From Nephrocerus scutellatus (taxonomy: Eukaryota > Arthropoda > Insecta > Diptera > Pipunculidae): a stretch of 64,000 nt of DNA. The stretch spans positions 72,497,536 to 72,561,535 of the forward strand of contig OX352764.1 in assembly GCA_947095585.1 (NCBI GenBank), read 5' to 3'. Of this stretch, positions 41,558 through 51,894 are shown piece by piece; the stretch's first letter is position 1, and each line of letters begins with the position of its first letter. The notes under the pieces were generated by a model. That model saw nothing but the letters and a program-made list of their open reading frames with translations. It had not been told where the DNA came from and searched no databases. The translations under genes were made by a program, and so were the position numbers.

Positions 41558-42041
41558 AAAAATTATAAACGATTTCCGAAAAAATTATATATGAGCACTT
41601 AGAATCAAATGTCAAATTATTATTGAGTAATTTTATTAATAACTCCTCAAAAAGTGTAATCGGATCATGAAGAATCCATTTTACCTTCAATATCCGTTTC
41701 CGTTTATTTTCAAGTTCAATTTATTGAGTCTACCTCACAGTTCAGCAGCAGCAGAAATAAAAATGTTCGATTTGTTCTTATAAAAACCAAACTGACGAAT
41801 AAGCTGGGATTCATGTTATCAATAGTATTTTGTTAGTAAAAGAGTTGGCTCCCTACAGCGACAATGGTCAGTCAAAAATAGATTTTAAACTATTTGTGTT
41901 AGTACCTATTTTTATTTTTTATTTATTGATAATTCTGCAGTTTATTTTTATTTATGTTACGTGTTAATTAGTTGTGATTTTTATTTATTTTTGGTTACTA
42001 AAAAAGATATTATGAGTAATGTATATTAGACTAAAAAGATA
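41558..42041. other. Gypsy 3' end sequence, no gene
   Basis: AT-rich. The segment at about 42005-42055 (TATTAGACTAAAAAGATATTACGAGTAATTG) is nearly repeated at 59795-59845, so it is probably the 3' untranslated end or LTR edge of the Gypsy whose integrase follows at 42042. Confidence 0.45.
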
Positions 42042-42990
42042 TTACGAGTAATTGAAAAATAACTTATCCTGCACGGCCATCCTGGATTTCTCAACTGTCC
42101 TCAGTCGAGCATCTTCATAGTGATCTTCCCTGGCTCCTTCGCTGCTGACCCATGGTTTTATAAGATCTACTGCCGTGGATGTCTGGCCCAGTCCCTCATA
42201 CTGGCCAAGCTTGCGCACATCGTACTGATCATTCCTTTTGGCCTTAATGACTTCACCTGGTCCGAAAAACTGGGCATAACATGAGTCCAACTCCAAACTG
42301 TGTGCGTTGAATAGCAACTAGATCTCCCACTTCATATTTTCGAGGTTGCTTTCGCTTTCAGTCATAGTTTCGCTTGCTGTCTTCCTGAACTTTAAGTATT
42401 ACTTCCTTTGCTGCTTTTTATGCTTACAGCATCGCGGCTACTCTCGAAGTCATCCAGAATTGCTAGTTCAAGTAACGTCTTCAACTCAAGATCGCATTTC
42501 TTTCTCATAACCGCTCCGAACATTAGCTGTAAAGGACGCCTCTTTGTGCTCCTGGACATCGTGGAATTCAAGTTGCTGACTTGAATTGACGTGGTTTGCA
42601 AGTTGCTAACGGCCTTATACCACTTAGTAGGTCCTTCAATCGTCAATTTCGCCAGAACTTCGATAATTATGCGATTAATTCTTTCCACCTGCCCGTTTCC
42701 TCTTGGAACTTCGGTTGCCGTCAATATGTGGTTTATCTTGCTTCGTTCACAAAACTATTTAAAAATGTTGGAGGTGAAAGCAGGCCCTCTGTCAGAGATT
42801 ATCCGGAAAGGGTGCCAAAAACCTCACTCTGCACTTCTAATTTGTTGATGACTTCTTCAGCATTGGTTGTTCTCGTTGGATAGATCCATACAAACTTGGT
42901 GAATAAATCGGCTATCACGAAAATGTGTATGTTCAGCTTGTTTGTGGATGGTAAAGATCCTAGGTGATCAATGTGGTACGTGCGCAAAGG
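42042..42990 (-). pseudogene. Gypsy integrase, host element of the 10-kb insertion
   Basis: Three broken minus-strand frames: 42799-42987 (YHIDHLGSLPSTNK, DLFTKFVWIYPT; first catalytic Asp region), 42392-42724 (PRGNGQVERINRIIIEVL; catalytic Glu region) and 42042-42317 (GPGEVIKAKRNDQYDVRKL; C-terminal DNA-binding region). Typical Ty3/gypsy integrase blocks in the right order, with frameshifts between them. Confidence 0.85.
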
Positions 42991-43307
42991 CTGCTCACTT
43001 TTCTCAAAAGAATCCAGAAATCATTCAGGTTTTTCGACTTCCTTGACGCTAAAATGTCTTGAACGCCTTGAAATCGGGTGTAAATCTTAAAGCGTTATCC
43101 CAGAAGTTAAACACTCCACTTCTTGATACATTTCACCTCGGCCAACACTTCGTGTTTGTATCTAGTATAATTTTGTTCTGCTGGCAAAGCTTTGAAACTT
43201 ATGTAGAATACCGGATGCAAACCTGTACCATTCTGTAGAAGAACGCCTCTATACCCTGTCATGCTAGCGTCAGTATGTAACTCCGTTTCGAGTGCTGTTT
43301 GGAATAG

Positions 43308-43801
43308 TTACAGCACGGGCTTCCCGCACAACATGTCCTTGAGAGAGCCAAACGCGGTATTTTGACCTAGTCCAAACAAGAACATAGTATCTTTCTTCGT
43401 TAAGTCCGACAATGGTTTTGCCAGACCAGCATAATTTGGTATAAACTTCCGGAAAAATCCAGTCAGCCCCAAGAAACTTTGAACCTGCTTCACGTTCACT
43501 GGCTTCGGAAAATGTTTAACTGCTTTCAAATTTTCCACTAAAGGTTTGATGTTCCCATCTTCAACCACATGACCAAGGAGTTCAACCTTCTTACTTAGGA
43601 AATTACACTTTTCCCACTTTATGAACAATCCATTTTCCTCGGCTACCTTATATACTCTAGTCAGTTTCCTAAAGTTTTTATCTTCATCTTTGACAGCAAA
43701 GATGACGTCGTCCAAATACAGCAGTAAGTAATCCTGTCGAATCAGATCACAAAACAGAGTGTTGTCGAAAAACTGGAAAACAGATGGTGAGTTACACAAG
43801 C
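43308..43801 (-). pseudogene. Gypsy reverse transcriptase, 3' half
   Basis: Begins LCNSPSVFQ at the insertion junction and contains YLDDVIFAVKDE (catalytic YLDD) and FLGLTGFFRKFIPNYAGLAKPLSDL. The preceding residues VPFG of the same RT are found at 53849 on the far side of the 10-kb insertion. Ends at about 43308 with a stop; RNase H is eroded. Confidence 0.88.
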
Positions 43802-44767
43802 TGTAATGAATTTTTTGGTTGCTATTTTATGTCATCACCCAGAAGCGTCCCACCATGTTGCAGCTCGGCCCAAAAGCTTTTGCTGCCTCACGTTGGGCGC
43901 AAATTTATGTAATGCATTGCGAACGAGAGATGTTTTGTTTGAGATCGCGTAACATCACCACACGGCCACACTACATTGTCGGGTCCCACATAGGTACCAT
44001 TCTATGTCGAGAAGTCCCTAATAGGTCCCCGCCTCTCAAGTAGAGATCTCACTCGGTAGTTGGAGCGGTGGAAGTCGACACAACTCTCAGCAAATGGTTT
44101 GGTGCGGGGTGCACGTCTTGCGGATGCTCGGTCAAAGCTCGCCGGAATGGGGGGGTTCTTGCACCGCCATAAGCTGTAACCTTCATTAATAAAAAAAAAT
44201 ACGTGCACATTGGGGGGGGGGGGAAGAAAATTAACACCAAGAGGAGATAGAAAAATCGGTGGCTTGCCCCGTCATCGGCATTTCTGAGAAGAGAAGGACG
44301 ACCCCGAAGCAAAAGTTAGTCTTAGAGTACCATGGTGGGCTCACCAGAGGAAAGCCAAGCAAAGGCAAGATCCAGCATCATTTATTTTCTTCCTAAACCT
44401 ACGGAGCTTTAATCAAAATAAAAAAAAAACGGTTTATAAAAAAAATCAATAGGTCAATTTGGGTACAACTTCAAGTGGGCTTTATTTATAGATTACTAAT
44501 ACAGAAAAAAAGGTAACGTATATAACTACTTTCCTAATAACATTAAAAGGTAGGTATTAAACAGGTATCTTCATATTAGGCAAAGGTTACTAAGTTTGAA
44601 CCAACGTTAATGAATGTAAGTGTATTTCTTTCCTAGGAAATAAAGCCAACGCTAGGTGAATAATCAATAAGCCTTTCAAATACAATTCAAATCTGATTTT
44701 TATTGGTAAATAAAGGCATAATACACAAGTGCATCAATTAAAAATCCTTAATTATTTTATAGTATAA
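43802..44767. other. Left arm of the insertion, no intact gene
   Basis: Holds CTCACGTTGGGCGC near 43889, resembling part of a tRNA-Lys primer site. A GC-rich stretch at 44000-44330 resembles the LINE ORF1 start weakly (CTCAGCAAATGGTTTGG against CTCAGCGAATGGTTCGG), and there is a 13-G run near 44212. Possibly pieces of a Gypsy leader and a LINE 5' end; not resolved. Confidence 0.35.
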
Positions 44768-45900
44768 CAAGTATCAAATATAAGAACATATAAGGTAAGA
44801 ATAGGTGTCGATTTAAATCTTATTTCCGATTTCAAAAAGTAAGTAAATATGTATCGAAAAAAAATCATCAAATTGTTTTTTCTATCAATAAAAGTATCAT
44901 AAGATAGGGACATACAAAGTAAGTATGGGTATCGATTAAATCTTATTTCCGAGTTCAAAAGGTAAGTAAATATATATCGAAAAAAAATCATCAAATTGTT
45001 TTTTCTATCAATAAAAGTATCATAAGATAGGGACATACAAAGTAAGTATGGGTATCGATTAAATCTTATTTCCGAGTTCAAAAGGTAAGTAAATATGTAT
45101 CGAAAAAAAATCACCAAATTGTTTTTTTCTATCAATAAAAGTATCATAAGATAGGGACATACAAAGTAAGTATGGGTATCGATTAAATCTTATTTCCGAT
45201 TTCAAAAGGTAAGTAAATATGTATCGAAAAAAAATCATCAAATTGTTTTTTTTTCTATCAATAAAAGTATCATAGGATAGGGACATACAAAGTAAGTATG
45301 GGTATCGATTAAATCTTATTTCCGATTTCAAAAGGTAAGTAAATATGTATCGAAAAAAAATCATCGAATTGTTTTTTTTCTATCAATAAAAGTATCATAA
45401 GATAGGGACATACAAAGTAAGTATGGGTATCGATTAAATCTTATTTCCGATTTCAAAAGGTAAGTAAATATGTATCGAAAAAAAATCATCAAATTGTTTT
45501 TTTCTATCAATAAAAGTATCATAAGATAGGGACATACAAAGTAAGTATGGGTATCGATTAAATCTTATTTCCGAGTTCAAAAGGTAAGTAAATATGTATC
45601 GAAAAAAAATCACCAAATTGTTTTTTTCTATCAATAAAAGTATCATAAGATAGGGACATACAAAGTAAGTATGGGTATCGATTAAATCTTATTTCCGATT
45701 TCAAAAGGTAAGTAAATATGTATCGAAAAAAATCATCAAATTGTTTTTTTTTCTATCAATAAAAGTATCATAGGATAGGGACATACAAAGTAAGTATGGG
45801 TATCGATTAAATCTTATTTCCGATTTCAAAAGGTAAGTAAATATGTATCGAAAAAAAATCATCGAATTGTTTTTTTTCTATCAATAAAAGTATCATACAA
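44768..45900. repeat. 124-bp satellite, about nine units
   Basis: Head-to-tail units of 123-127 bp (core TAGGGACATACAAAGTAAGTATGGG ... CTTATTTCCGA.TTCAAAAGGTAAGTAAATATGTATCG in parts) from about 44768, the first copy degenerate. Length differences come from poly-T and poly-A runs. Variant bases (GAGTTC/GATTTC, CACC/CATC, CATCGAATTG, TAGGATAGG) repeat with a period of four units, i.e. a higher-order repeat of about 500 bp. The minus strand is open for over 100 codons in places, but only because of the unit length. Confidence 0.93.
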
Positions 45901-46394
45901 ATACATATATATTTAAAGGTAAGTATAGAGAAGAATTAAAATTTTCTCTCTCTAATTAATGATACCTTATAGGATTCGGTGAGTAACGTACATTTTTTTC
46001 CATTTTTATTTCTTTTCTTTTTCGACGGTAAAAACAACAAAGTTCAACTTACGGTCTTTATGAGATATAATCCTCCTCGTCGGCAGCGCTGACGACGATG
46101 AAGATATCTGCAAAAAAATAAGCTTTAACGGTTAGCACCTACCCGATGCAGGGACGAAGGGGCGCGAAACTAATTTGATAAGGCAAAACGGACGTCACTC
46201 ACTCCTTTCCATCGAATAATAGTAACTTTTTTTTTTTAAAAAAATATTAGGTAAAAGGGCCAAAACTAAGCTAATAGAAGAGGGGTGTTTTTAATGCGGC
46301 TGGCACTCTCGCTGTCCGTCCTGAGCTCTTCGTCCGGCGGTCCAGGGCATCCAAGTGATCGTCGGGTTTCGTGATAACCTTTTTCTGCCATATT
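45901..46394. other. No gene recognised
   Basis: Mixed sequence between the satellite and the Gypsy terminal repeat. It includes GC-rich patches (46080-46200) and an A/T run. Nothing coding is supported. Confidence 0.4.
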
Positions 46395-46531
46395 TTTAGT
46401 TTTCCAAGATAATGTGGGCAAGACTTATTAATTTTACGGAGTCGACTTTTAGGAGATTAATTTTCCGAAGTAATGTGGGCAAGAAATGTTAAATTTTTCA
46501 CTTCCACTCGGCGCACTTATTAATTTTATGG
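46395..46531. repeat. GTGGGCAAGA subrepeats, left copy
   Basis: Two degenerate units with TTTTCC..AATGTGGGCAAGA and ATTAATTTTA.GGAGTCGAC. Related to three cleaner units at 52924-53120 beside the other terminal direct repeat, which suggests that the true LTR is longer than the conserved 340 bp. Confidence 0.6.
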
Positions 46532-46538
46532 AGTCGAC

Positions 46539-46877
46539 TGGCAGGAAGAAAGTGATGAAATCACATCGCCTGACTTTGCGGCGCAATTCCTGCGCTGGAA
46601 TATTTGCTAACCAACGGCACCTGCGACATTCGTTTGGTGTTGTAAGCGTAATAATTTTCGCTCTCTTTTTTTTTTTTTAAATTTCTGTGACTTACACAGC
46701 CGTGGAAACCAAGTAATATGCCTCGCATGATTTTGCTGCGTATTTTAAGGACTGGAATTTTGGGTAACCAACGGAATGTGTAACATATTTTTTTACTGCA
46801 ATCTCTGTTGGATTGGTTATTACCCAAAAAAATCAAACGTCGATAATAGGGTGTATTTCAATAATGTCGCCACTACA
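46539..46877 (-). repeat. RING-Gypsy terminal direct repeat (3' LTR part)
   Basis: About 339 bp, nearly identical to 53508-53844 (differences mainly in a poly-T run and a base near 46843). Minus-strand start TGTAGTGGCGAC. It lies between the integrase end and unrelated sequence. No convincing polypurine tract was seen next to it, so it may not be the whole LTR. Confidence 0.75.
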
Positions 46878-46948
46878 AAACAGGCGTCGAGGTGTTGTAC
46901 AGAGAACGACGAGAGGGCTGAAAAGGCGACAAATACTACGAGGACTAA

Positions 46949-47932
46949 TCACTGCTTCAGGTCTTTAGCATGAAATGTGCCTATAGCTTTACCTTGCAAG
47001 TCTTCTAGATCATAATAACAATTTCCCAGCTTTTTCTTTATTCGAGCTTTCATAAAAGTAGGCGCTAGTTTGGCGTTAAACCCTTTTTGCCAATTGCTCT
47101 GAGCAAAATTTCGACGATAGATTTCTTGACCAACCCGAAAGTCAATGTCTCTTGTTCGAGTGTTGTAAATGCGTTCATTTACGTCATAGGCATTCTTCAT
47201 ATTCTGCTTGGCCTTAGCACGCACCTGTACTAACCCGTCCTCGTGAGATATAAAGATATCCGGTGGTTCCAGCATCTCCAATTTACGCAACAGTTTGTAG
47301 CTTTCGCCGTGTACTATCATGTTCTGACCAAAAGTCAAGAAATACGGTGAAAATCCGGTAGCGGTATGCACCGAGCTTCGTAGCGAGCAACTTATGTGAC
47401 AGAGATTAACATCCCATTCGGACTGGTCTTTACAGACAAAAGTCCGAATAGCAGCTATAAGCGATCGGTTAACCCGCTCAGACGCGTTCGCCTGCGGCGA
47501 ATAAAGCGCTGTATAAACATGTTCAATACCGTACGTTGTTAATAGGTGGTTAAAATTTGTACTTTTAAATTGTACGCCATTGTCGGTAACAATAGTTTCC
47601 GGAACTCCGAATATAGAAAAGATGTAATTTTTCAGATACTCACTGATGGGTTTCGCAACGAGCTTTTTAAGCGGTAACAGAAAATGAAACTTTGTAAAAT
47701 GGTCTAAAACGATCAGCAATCCAATATGTCCGGATTTCGATCTCGGAAATGGTCCTATAAGGTCCATATACAGCCGTTGGAAAGGTCTTTTGAAAACATT
47801 CTGTCGACCCATCCGTGGTCTTAACGAAACATTTGGGTGCTTTGTGGTTTTGCACACCTCACAGTTGATAACGTAATTTCGAACTTGCGCAAACATTTGA
47901 GGCCAATAGAAATTGCATTTAATCCGTTGCAA
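46949..47932 (-). pseudogene. RING-Gypsy integrase part of Pol
   Basis: 327 open codons. Zinc-binding CEVCKTTKH, catalytic blocks MDLIGPFPRSKSG (D), ETIVTDNGVQF (D) and SPQANASERVN (E), then a C-terminal DNA-binding domain ending GTFHAKDLKQ-stop. It is the natural continuation of the Pol frame that ends at 47982; a single extra C in a C run near 48007-48011 (GGGTCCCCCAAAGG) shifts the frame. Otherwise undamaged. Would integrate the element cDNA. Assembly error in the homopolymer is an alternative. Confidence 0.88.
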
Positions 47933-47981
47933 GGTTTTATTAATTCCACCATGTGCAGACGTTAACGAATCGTGAGCTTGT

Positions 47982-50330
47982 TTAACTACTTGGGATGTGA
48001 GGCCTTTGGGGGACCCAAAGTTTCCAAGCAGACTGTTCGTGCACTTCGTCTCCGCTATAGAACTCGGTTCGTTTGTACAAGTATTGGTCTATGACCTTCA
48101 AGTCGGGAAGTCGATCGCGGTTTCTGTTAACCTGATGTTTCAGTAGCTCATAGTCTGCCGAGCAGAACTCATTGGAAGAAAGGTCAATCCCAGGAGACAA
48201 AATCTCCAAGGCGGCTACCTCATTTTCGAAAACTCTTGAAAGTGCATCCGGTACTTTGTTTTCAGTGCCCTTTCGATGACGAATAGAGAATTGAAAGCCT
48301 TGTAGCTTTAGAGCCCATCGACCTAGTCTTCCGCTGAGATCTGTTTGACGCATAAGCCATTGTAACGACGCGTGGTCGGTTATTACTGTAAATTCGAGCC
48401 CTTCGACGAATGGTCGAAAATGCTTGATGCTAAGCACGGCAGCAAGACACTCTTGCTCGGTAACGCTATAATTGCGTTGGGCTTTATTAAGTTTTTTTGA
48501 CCAGTATGCGATTGGCACTTCCGAACCATCATCGATAGTTTGAACAAGCACGCTTCCAACGCCGGATTGACTAGCATCGCACTGTATCATAAAGGGTTTA
48601 GCAAAGTCCGGAGGATACAACACCGGCGAAGAAGTCAGTTTAGCCTTCAACTCCTCAAAAGCCAACTGCGCTTTGTCGTTCCACTGTAAACCCTTTGACC
48701 TTTTTAGAAGATCTGACAGAGGGCCACAAACGGATGCAAAATTTGGAACAAACTTCCTGTACCAGCCTGTCATGCCGAGAAAACGACGGAGTTGGCGTAC
48801 CGTACTGGGAATCGGATATTCCACGATCGCCTTTACTTTATCGGGGTCTGTTCTTAAACCCCCATTCCCAATTATATGCCCGAGATACTTAACCTCCCGA
48901 AGACAGAATTTGCTTTTGGCGATATTCAGAGTTAGACCAGCGCGGCTAATGTGTCCAGCCACCCTTTCCAGAGTTAGTAAGTGACTATCGAAGTCTTCTG
49001 TAATGACTAACAAGTCATCGAGATAAACAAAAACCTTTTCGTGTAACTCCGCAGGAATAACTTTGTCCATCAGCCGGCACATAGTTTGAGGCGCGTTACA
49101 CAAACCAAACGGCATAACTTTAAATTGGTACAAGGGACGTTTAGGCACCGAAAAAGCGGTTTTCCCTCGAGAATTCACCTCCAGGGGAATTTGCCAGAAG
49201 GCATCCTTCAGATCGAGACTGGAAATAAACTCGGCACGTGGTATTCTACTCAGTATTCCCTGTATGTGCGGGAGGGGATAAGCATCAGTAACAGTTACAG
49301 CGTTAAGCTTTCTCGAGTCAAGGCACAATCTAACCTTTCCTGGCTTACGAACCAAGACTACCGGCGAACTCCAGGAACTTTGCGATTCCTCTATTATTCC
49401 TAGCGCTAACATACGGTCTAATTCACAAAAAATAAGTTTCTCAATGGCTGGTGAGACAGGATAGTGACGCTGTTTTATGGCTTTACAGTTACTTGTATCA
49501 ATAACATGTTCTACCAGCGACGTTTTTTTATTACGGAATGACGGAAATAACATTTTTACAGCATCCAACCTTTCTGCTTGTAAGCTGGATAAATCATGAT
49601 TATTCAATACGTCCTTAGATACTTCGGCTTCAGTAATCTCAGACACGATCTCGGGGGCTATTTCAAACGACTTCCAAAAGTTTATACCTAGGTATAAATC
49701 TTGAGACAGGGAAGGAACTACGTATAATCGAAGTCGATTCACCTTTCCGCGAAATTCAAGATCGGAATCCAAATAACCACAAACGTTCTGAGTGATACCA
49801 TCAGCTGTTTTTACGGGAGATGTGAAACGTTTAAGCTTAACACCGTTATCGAGTACTTCCTTGGCAAGAGATCCACCAATACAACTAATAGATGCACCAC
49901 TGTCCAACAATCCCAAAACCTTCTCGCCTAGGAGTTTTACGGAGGCATACGGTCGAACATCGTTAGGTTGAACGAAAATAGTGCTTATTAGCAATTTACG
50001 ACTTTCTCGAATCATTTTCCAAAACTGTTTCATCCTGCTAGAGGATCTACCAGGTCTGGATTTTACGATAGAATCAACCCCGTAGAAAATTTTCGCTCGA
50101 GCAAAGTTATATTCCTTGACACGGAGATGATAAGGTCTAATTGGGTATAAATTTCTATTGGTCTCTATGTTTAACGGATCGTCGATCGGAGCTTTTACCG
50201 CAATGCTCACCTTGTGGGTTACGAATTTTGGTTTAACGGAATAGTTTGGACGAGACGTAATTAATGATGGCGCGGGTGTGAGCTGGTGGTTTTGTTCACA
50301 CCCTTCGGCAAGTTTCCCTTTTGGGTACAA
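47982..50330 (-). CDS. RING-Gypsy Pol: protease, RT, RNase H
   Basis: About 780 codons, no ATG at its start; expected to be expressed by frameshifting from gag, which it overlaps by about 35 nt. Domains: retropepsin LLDSGASISCIG at about residue 140; RT with VRLCLDSRKLN, SSLDLKDAFWQI, VMPFGLCNAP and catalytic VYLDD at about residue 437; RNase H with IQCDASQSGVG and ITDHASLQWLM; linker KVPDALSRV. Ends prematurely at the C-run frameshift before integrase. The reverse transcriptase copies the element RNA in particles. Apart from that one break the gene looks young. Confidence 0.9.
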   Translation of the reverse strand: MYPKGKLAEGCEQNHQLTPAPSLITSRPNYSVKPKFVTHKVSIAVKAPIDDPLNIETNRNLYPIRPYHLRVKEYNFARAKIFYGVDSIVKSRPGRSSSRMKQFWKMIRESRKLLISTIFVQPNDVRPYASVKLLGEKVLGLLDSGASISCIGGSLAKEVLDNGVKLKRFTSPVKTADGITQNVCGYLDSDLEFRGKVNRLRLYVVPSLSQDLYLGINFWKSFEIAPEIVSEITEAEVSKDVLNNHDLSSLQAERLDAVKMLFPSFRNKKTSLVEHVIDTSNCKAIKQRHYPVSPAIEKLIFCELDRMLALGIIEESQSSWSSPVVLVRKPGKVRLCLDSRKLNAVTVTDAYPLPHIQGILSRIPRAEFISSLDLKDAFWQIPLEVNSRGKTAFSVPKRPLYQFKVMPFGLCNAPQTMCRLMDKVIPAELHEKVFVYLDDLLVITEDFDSHLLTLERVAGHISRAGLTLNIAKSKFCLREVKYLGHIIGNGGLRTDPDKVKAIVEYPIPSTVRQLRRFLGMTGWYRKFVPNFASVCGPLSDLLKRSKGLQWNDKAQLAFEELKAKLTSSPVLYPPDFAKPFMIQCDASQSGVGSVLVQTIDDGSEVPIAYWSKKLNKAQRNYSVTEQECLAAVLSIKHFRPFVEGLEFTVITDHASLQWLMRQTDLSGRLGRWALKLQGFQFSIRHRKGTENKVPDALSRVFENEVAALEILSPGIDLSSNEFCSADYELLKHQVNRNRDRLPDLKVIDQYLYKRTEFYSGDEVHEQSAWKLWVPQRPHIPSS

Positions 50331-51894
50331 AATCTACAGTTCGGTTTATACGTTTTCGCTGCCCCACAGCCATAGCAGAAGATTTGGCGCGGCTCAAGAC
50401 ACACATCAAAACTGTGTCCCTCGGTATGGCAACTTTACAAACTACCTTGTAAAGTGTACTATTTTCTACTCTACCAGGCAAAGTCGGCCTCGAACTTGAA
50501 GGAGTGGTAAAAGTATCATCGACCTTTACACCATCCGGGAACAACTCAGCAACTTGACGTCGAGGATACGTCGGTCTTACCGGTGGAAAACTACGAAATA
50601 CCTCATTCAAAAATCGCTCTCGTCTTTGGACAGCTTTTCGCAGCGAGGAAACGGATGACAGGTCCAAATGGAGCATCTCGTGTCGTACGTCCGGTCGGAG
50701 ATTTCTTATCAGGATTTCCACTAAATCGGATTCAGCGATGGGTGATCGTAGTCGGTCAGTTAATCGGGCAATCGACTCATGGAAATCATCAAAGCACTCT
50801 TTATCTCTTTGCTTTCGACAACGAATAGCTTCGCGGATATCGTAATCAGTTCGACTATCTTTGTACTGTTGCCGCAACTGATCGACCAGGTCATCCCACG
50901 TATAATACGGTTGGGATCGGTGAAATCTCCAATACCATTCACTGGCTCTACCTTTAAACAAGACATGTGCATTTCTGCAAAGTAACGCAAAATTTCCGTC
51001 CAGGCTTTGCCGTGTTAACGAATGGACTTGATAAATGAAATTATCAACGGCTAATCCTTCGGACGAACCATCAAATTGAAGGTGCCAGCTCGAAATAATG
51101 TTAGCCACTTTCACAGCCGTGTTAACGTTGGGTTGAGTCGAACGAGACTGCAACGAATTATGGGCATATGGCTCTCTTTGTTCAAAAGACATATCGCGCG
51201 GCCAAGGCACATTTTCGACGTTTGGCGTATTAAAGGGTACTGACGGAGCTATTGGTTCAGTTTCCTGCAATTTTAAATTGCTAAAGCATCGTTCCACATT
51301 GGATTCAATCAACTGCGAAAGATTTTGTGACATTTGTTGCAGCATGTTCTCTTGGATCTGACCAATAGAATCACTTACCACGCGATGAATTGTCATAACG
51401 AGATTAGACTCACGGCGGTTCTGACTAGCGGGTTTACCAGGAAGCGAGAGTCTAGAACGGTTGTCAGAATTGACTACGGCTTCGGGATTCTGCACAGAGC
51501 ATTCGTCTGAAAGTAGATTTCCCACTGGCCTTTCCTTTTGTGCTCCTTGCTGAAGTCGTACAGGAGGTTTCCGTTGAGATCTAAAACGCGTATTATACGA
51601 ACTCGTGTCTTTAGATGTTTCGTTATCACTAACGACTCCTATACGAGGTGAGATAACACACGGATGCAGAGAGTTCAACGAGCATGGCAGATTACACTGC
51701 GGACAGAACTCAGAAACTTTCAGTACTTCAGCGAGACAGTATTTATGAAACGCGTGTTTGCATGTGGTGATCACACTTTCGGCGCTACCATTAATCTCTA
51801 TCTGACACAACGTACAACGTCGAGACTCAGAGACGAAAAGTTCACCAGGCAAGTTGGTTTTCTTGGGACCGTCCAAGCTACGCCTTACAGCCAT
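50296..51894 (-). CDS. RING-Gypsy Gag with N-terminal RING-H2 finger
   Basis: 532 codons from the ATG at 51894. Residues about 27-67 form a RING-H2 pattern: C-x2-C-x14-C-x-H-x2-H-x2-C-x10-C-x2-C (CTLC, then CKHAFHKYC, then CPQC), the form of ubiquitin ligases. A Ser/Arg-rich linker follows, then a predicted coiled coil (GQIQENMLQQMSQNLSQLIE) and a retrotransposon Gag capsid domain at about 255-420 (WHLQFDGSSEG, WYWRFHRSQPYYTWDDL). Two zinc knuckles lie just past 50435 but in another frame, so a one-base indel splits Gag from them. RING on Gag is unusual; ligase activity is inference. Confidence 0.88.
   Translation of the reverse strand: MAVRRSLDGPKKTNLPGELFVSESRRCTLCQIEINGSAESVITTCKHAFHKYCLAEVLKVSEFCPQCNLPCSLNSLHPCVISPRIGVVSDNETSKDTSSYNTRFRSQRKPPVRLQQGAQKERPVGNLLSDECSVQNPEAVVNSDNRSRLSLPGKPASQNRRESNLVMTIHRVVSDSIGQIQENMLQQMSQNLSQLIESNVERCFSNLKLQETEPIAPSVPFNTPNVENVPWPRDMSFEQREPYAHNSLQSRSTQPNVNTAVKVANIISSWHLQFDGSSEGLAVDNFIYQVHSLTRQSLDGNFALLCRNAHVLFKGRASEWYWRFHRSQPYYTWDDLVDQLRQQYKDSRTDYDIREAIRCRKQRDKECFDDFHESIARLTDRLRSPIAESDLVEILIRNLRPDVRHEMLHLDLSSVSSLRKAVQRRERFLNEVFRSFPPVRPTYPRRQVAELFPDGVKVDDTFTTPSSSRPTLPGRVENSTLYKVVCKVAIPRDTVLMCVLSRAKSSAMAVGQRKRINRTVDFVPKRETCRRV

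Noticed and set aside
43886..43904. Second tRNA-Lys primer-binding site
   Set aside because: CTCACGTTGGGCGC matches only partly and lacks the terminal CCA match; kept only as a comment on the left arm.
44752..45646. Repeated-peptide protein on the minus strand of the satellite
   Set aside because: Unit length near a multiple of three keeps the frame open by chance. Length varies by 1-2 bases in poly-T/A runs between units, which breaks the frame, and there is no start context.
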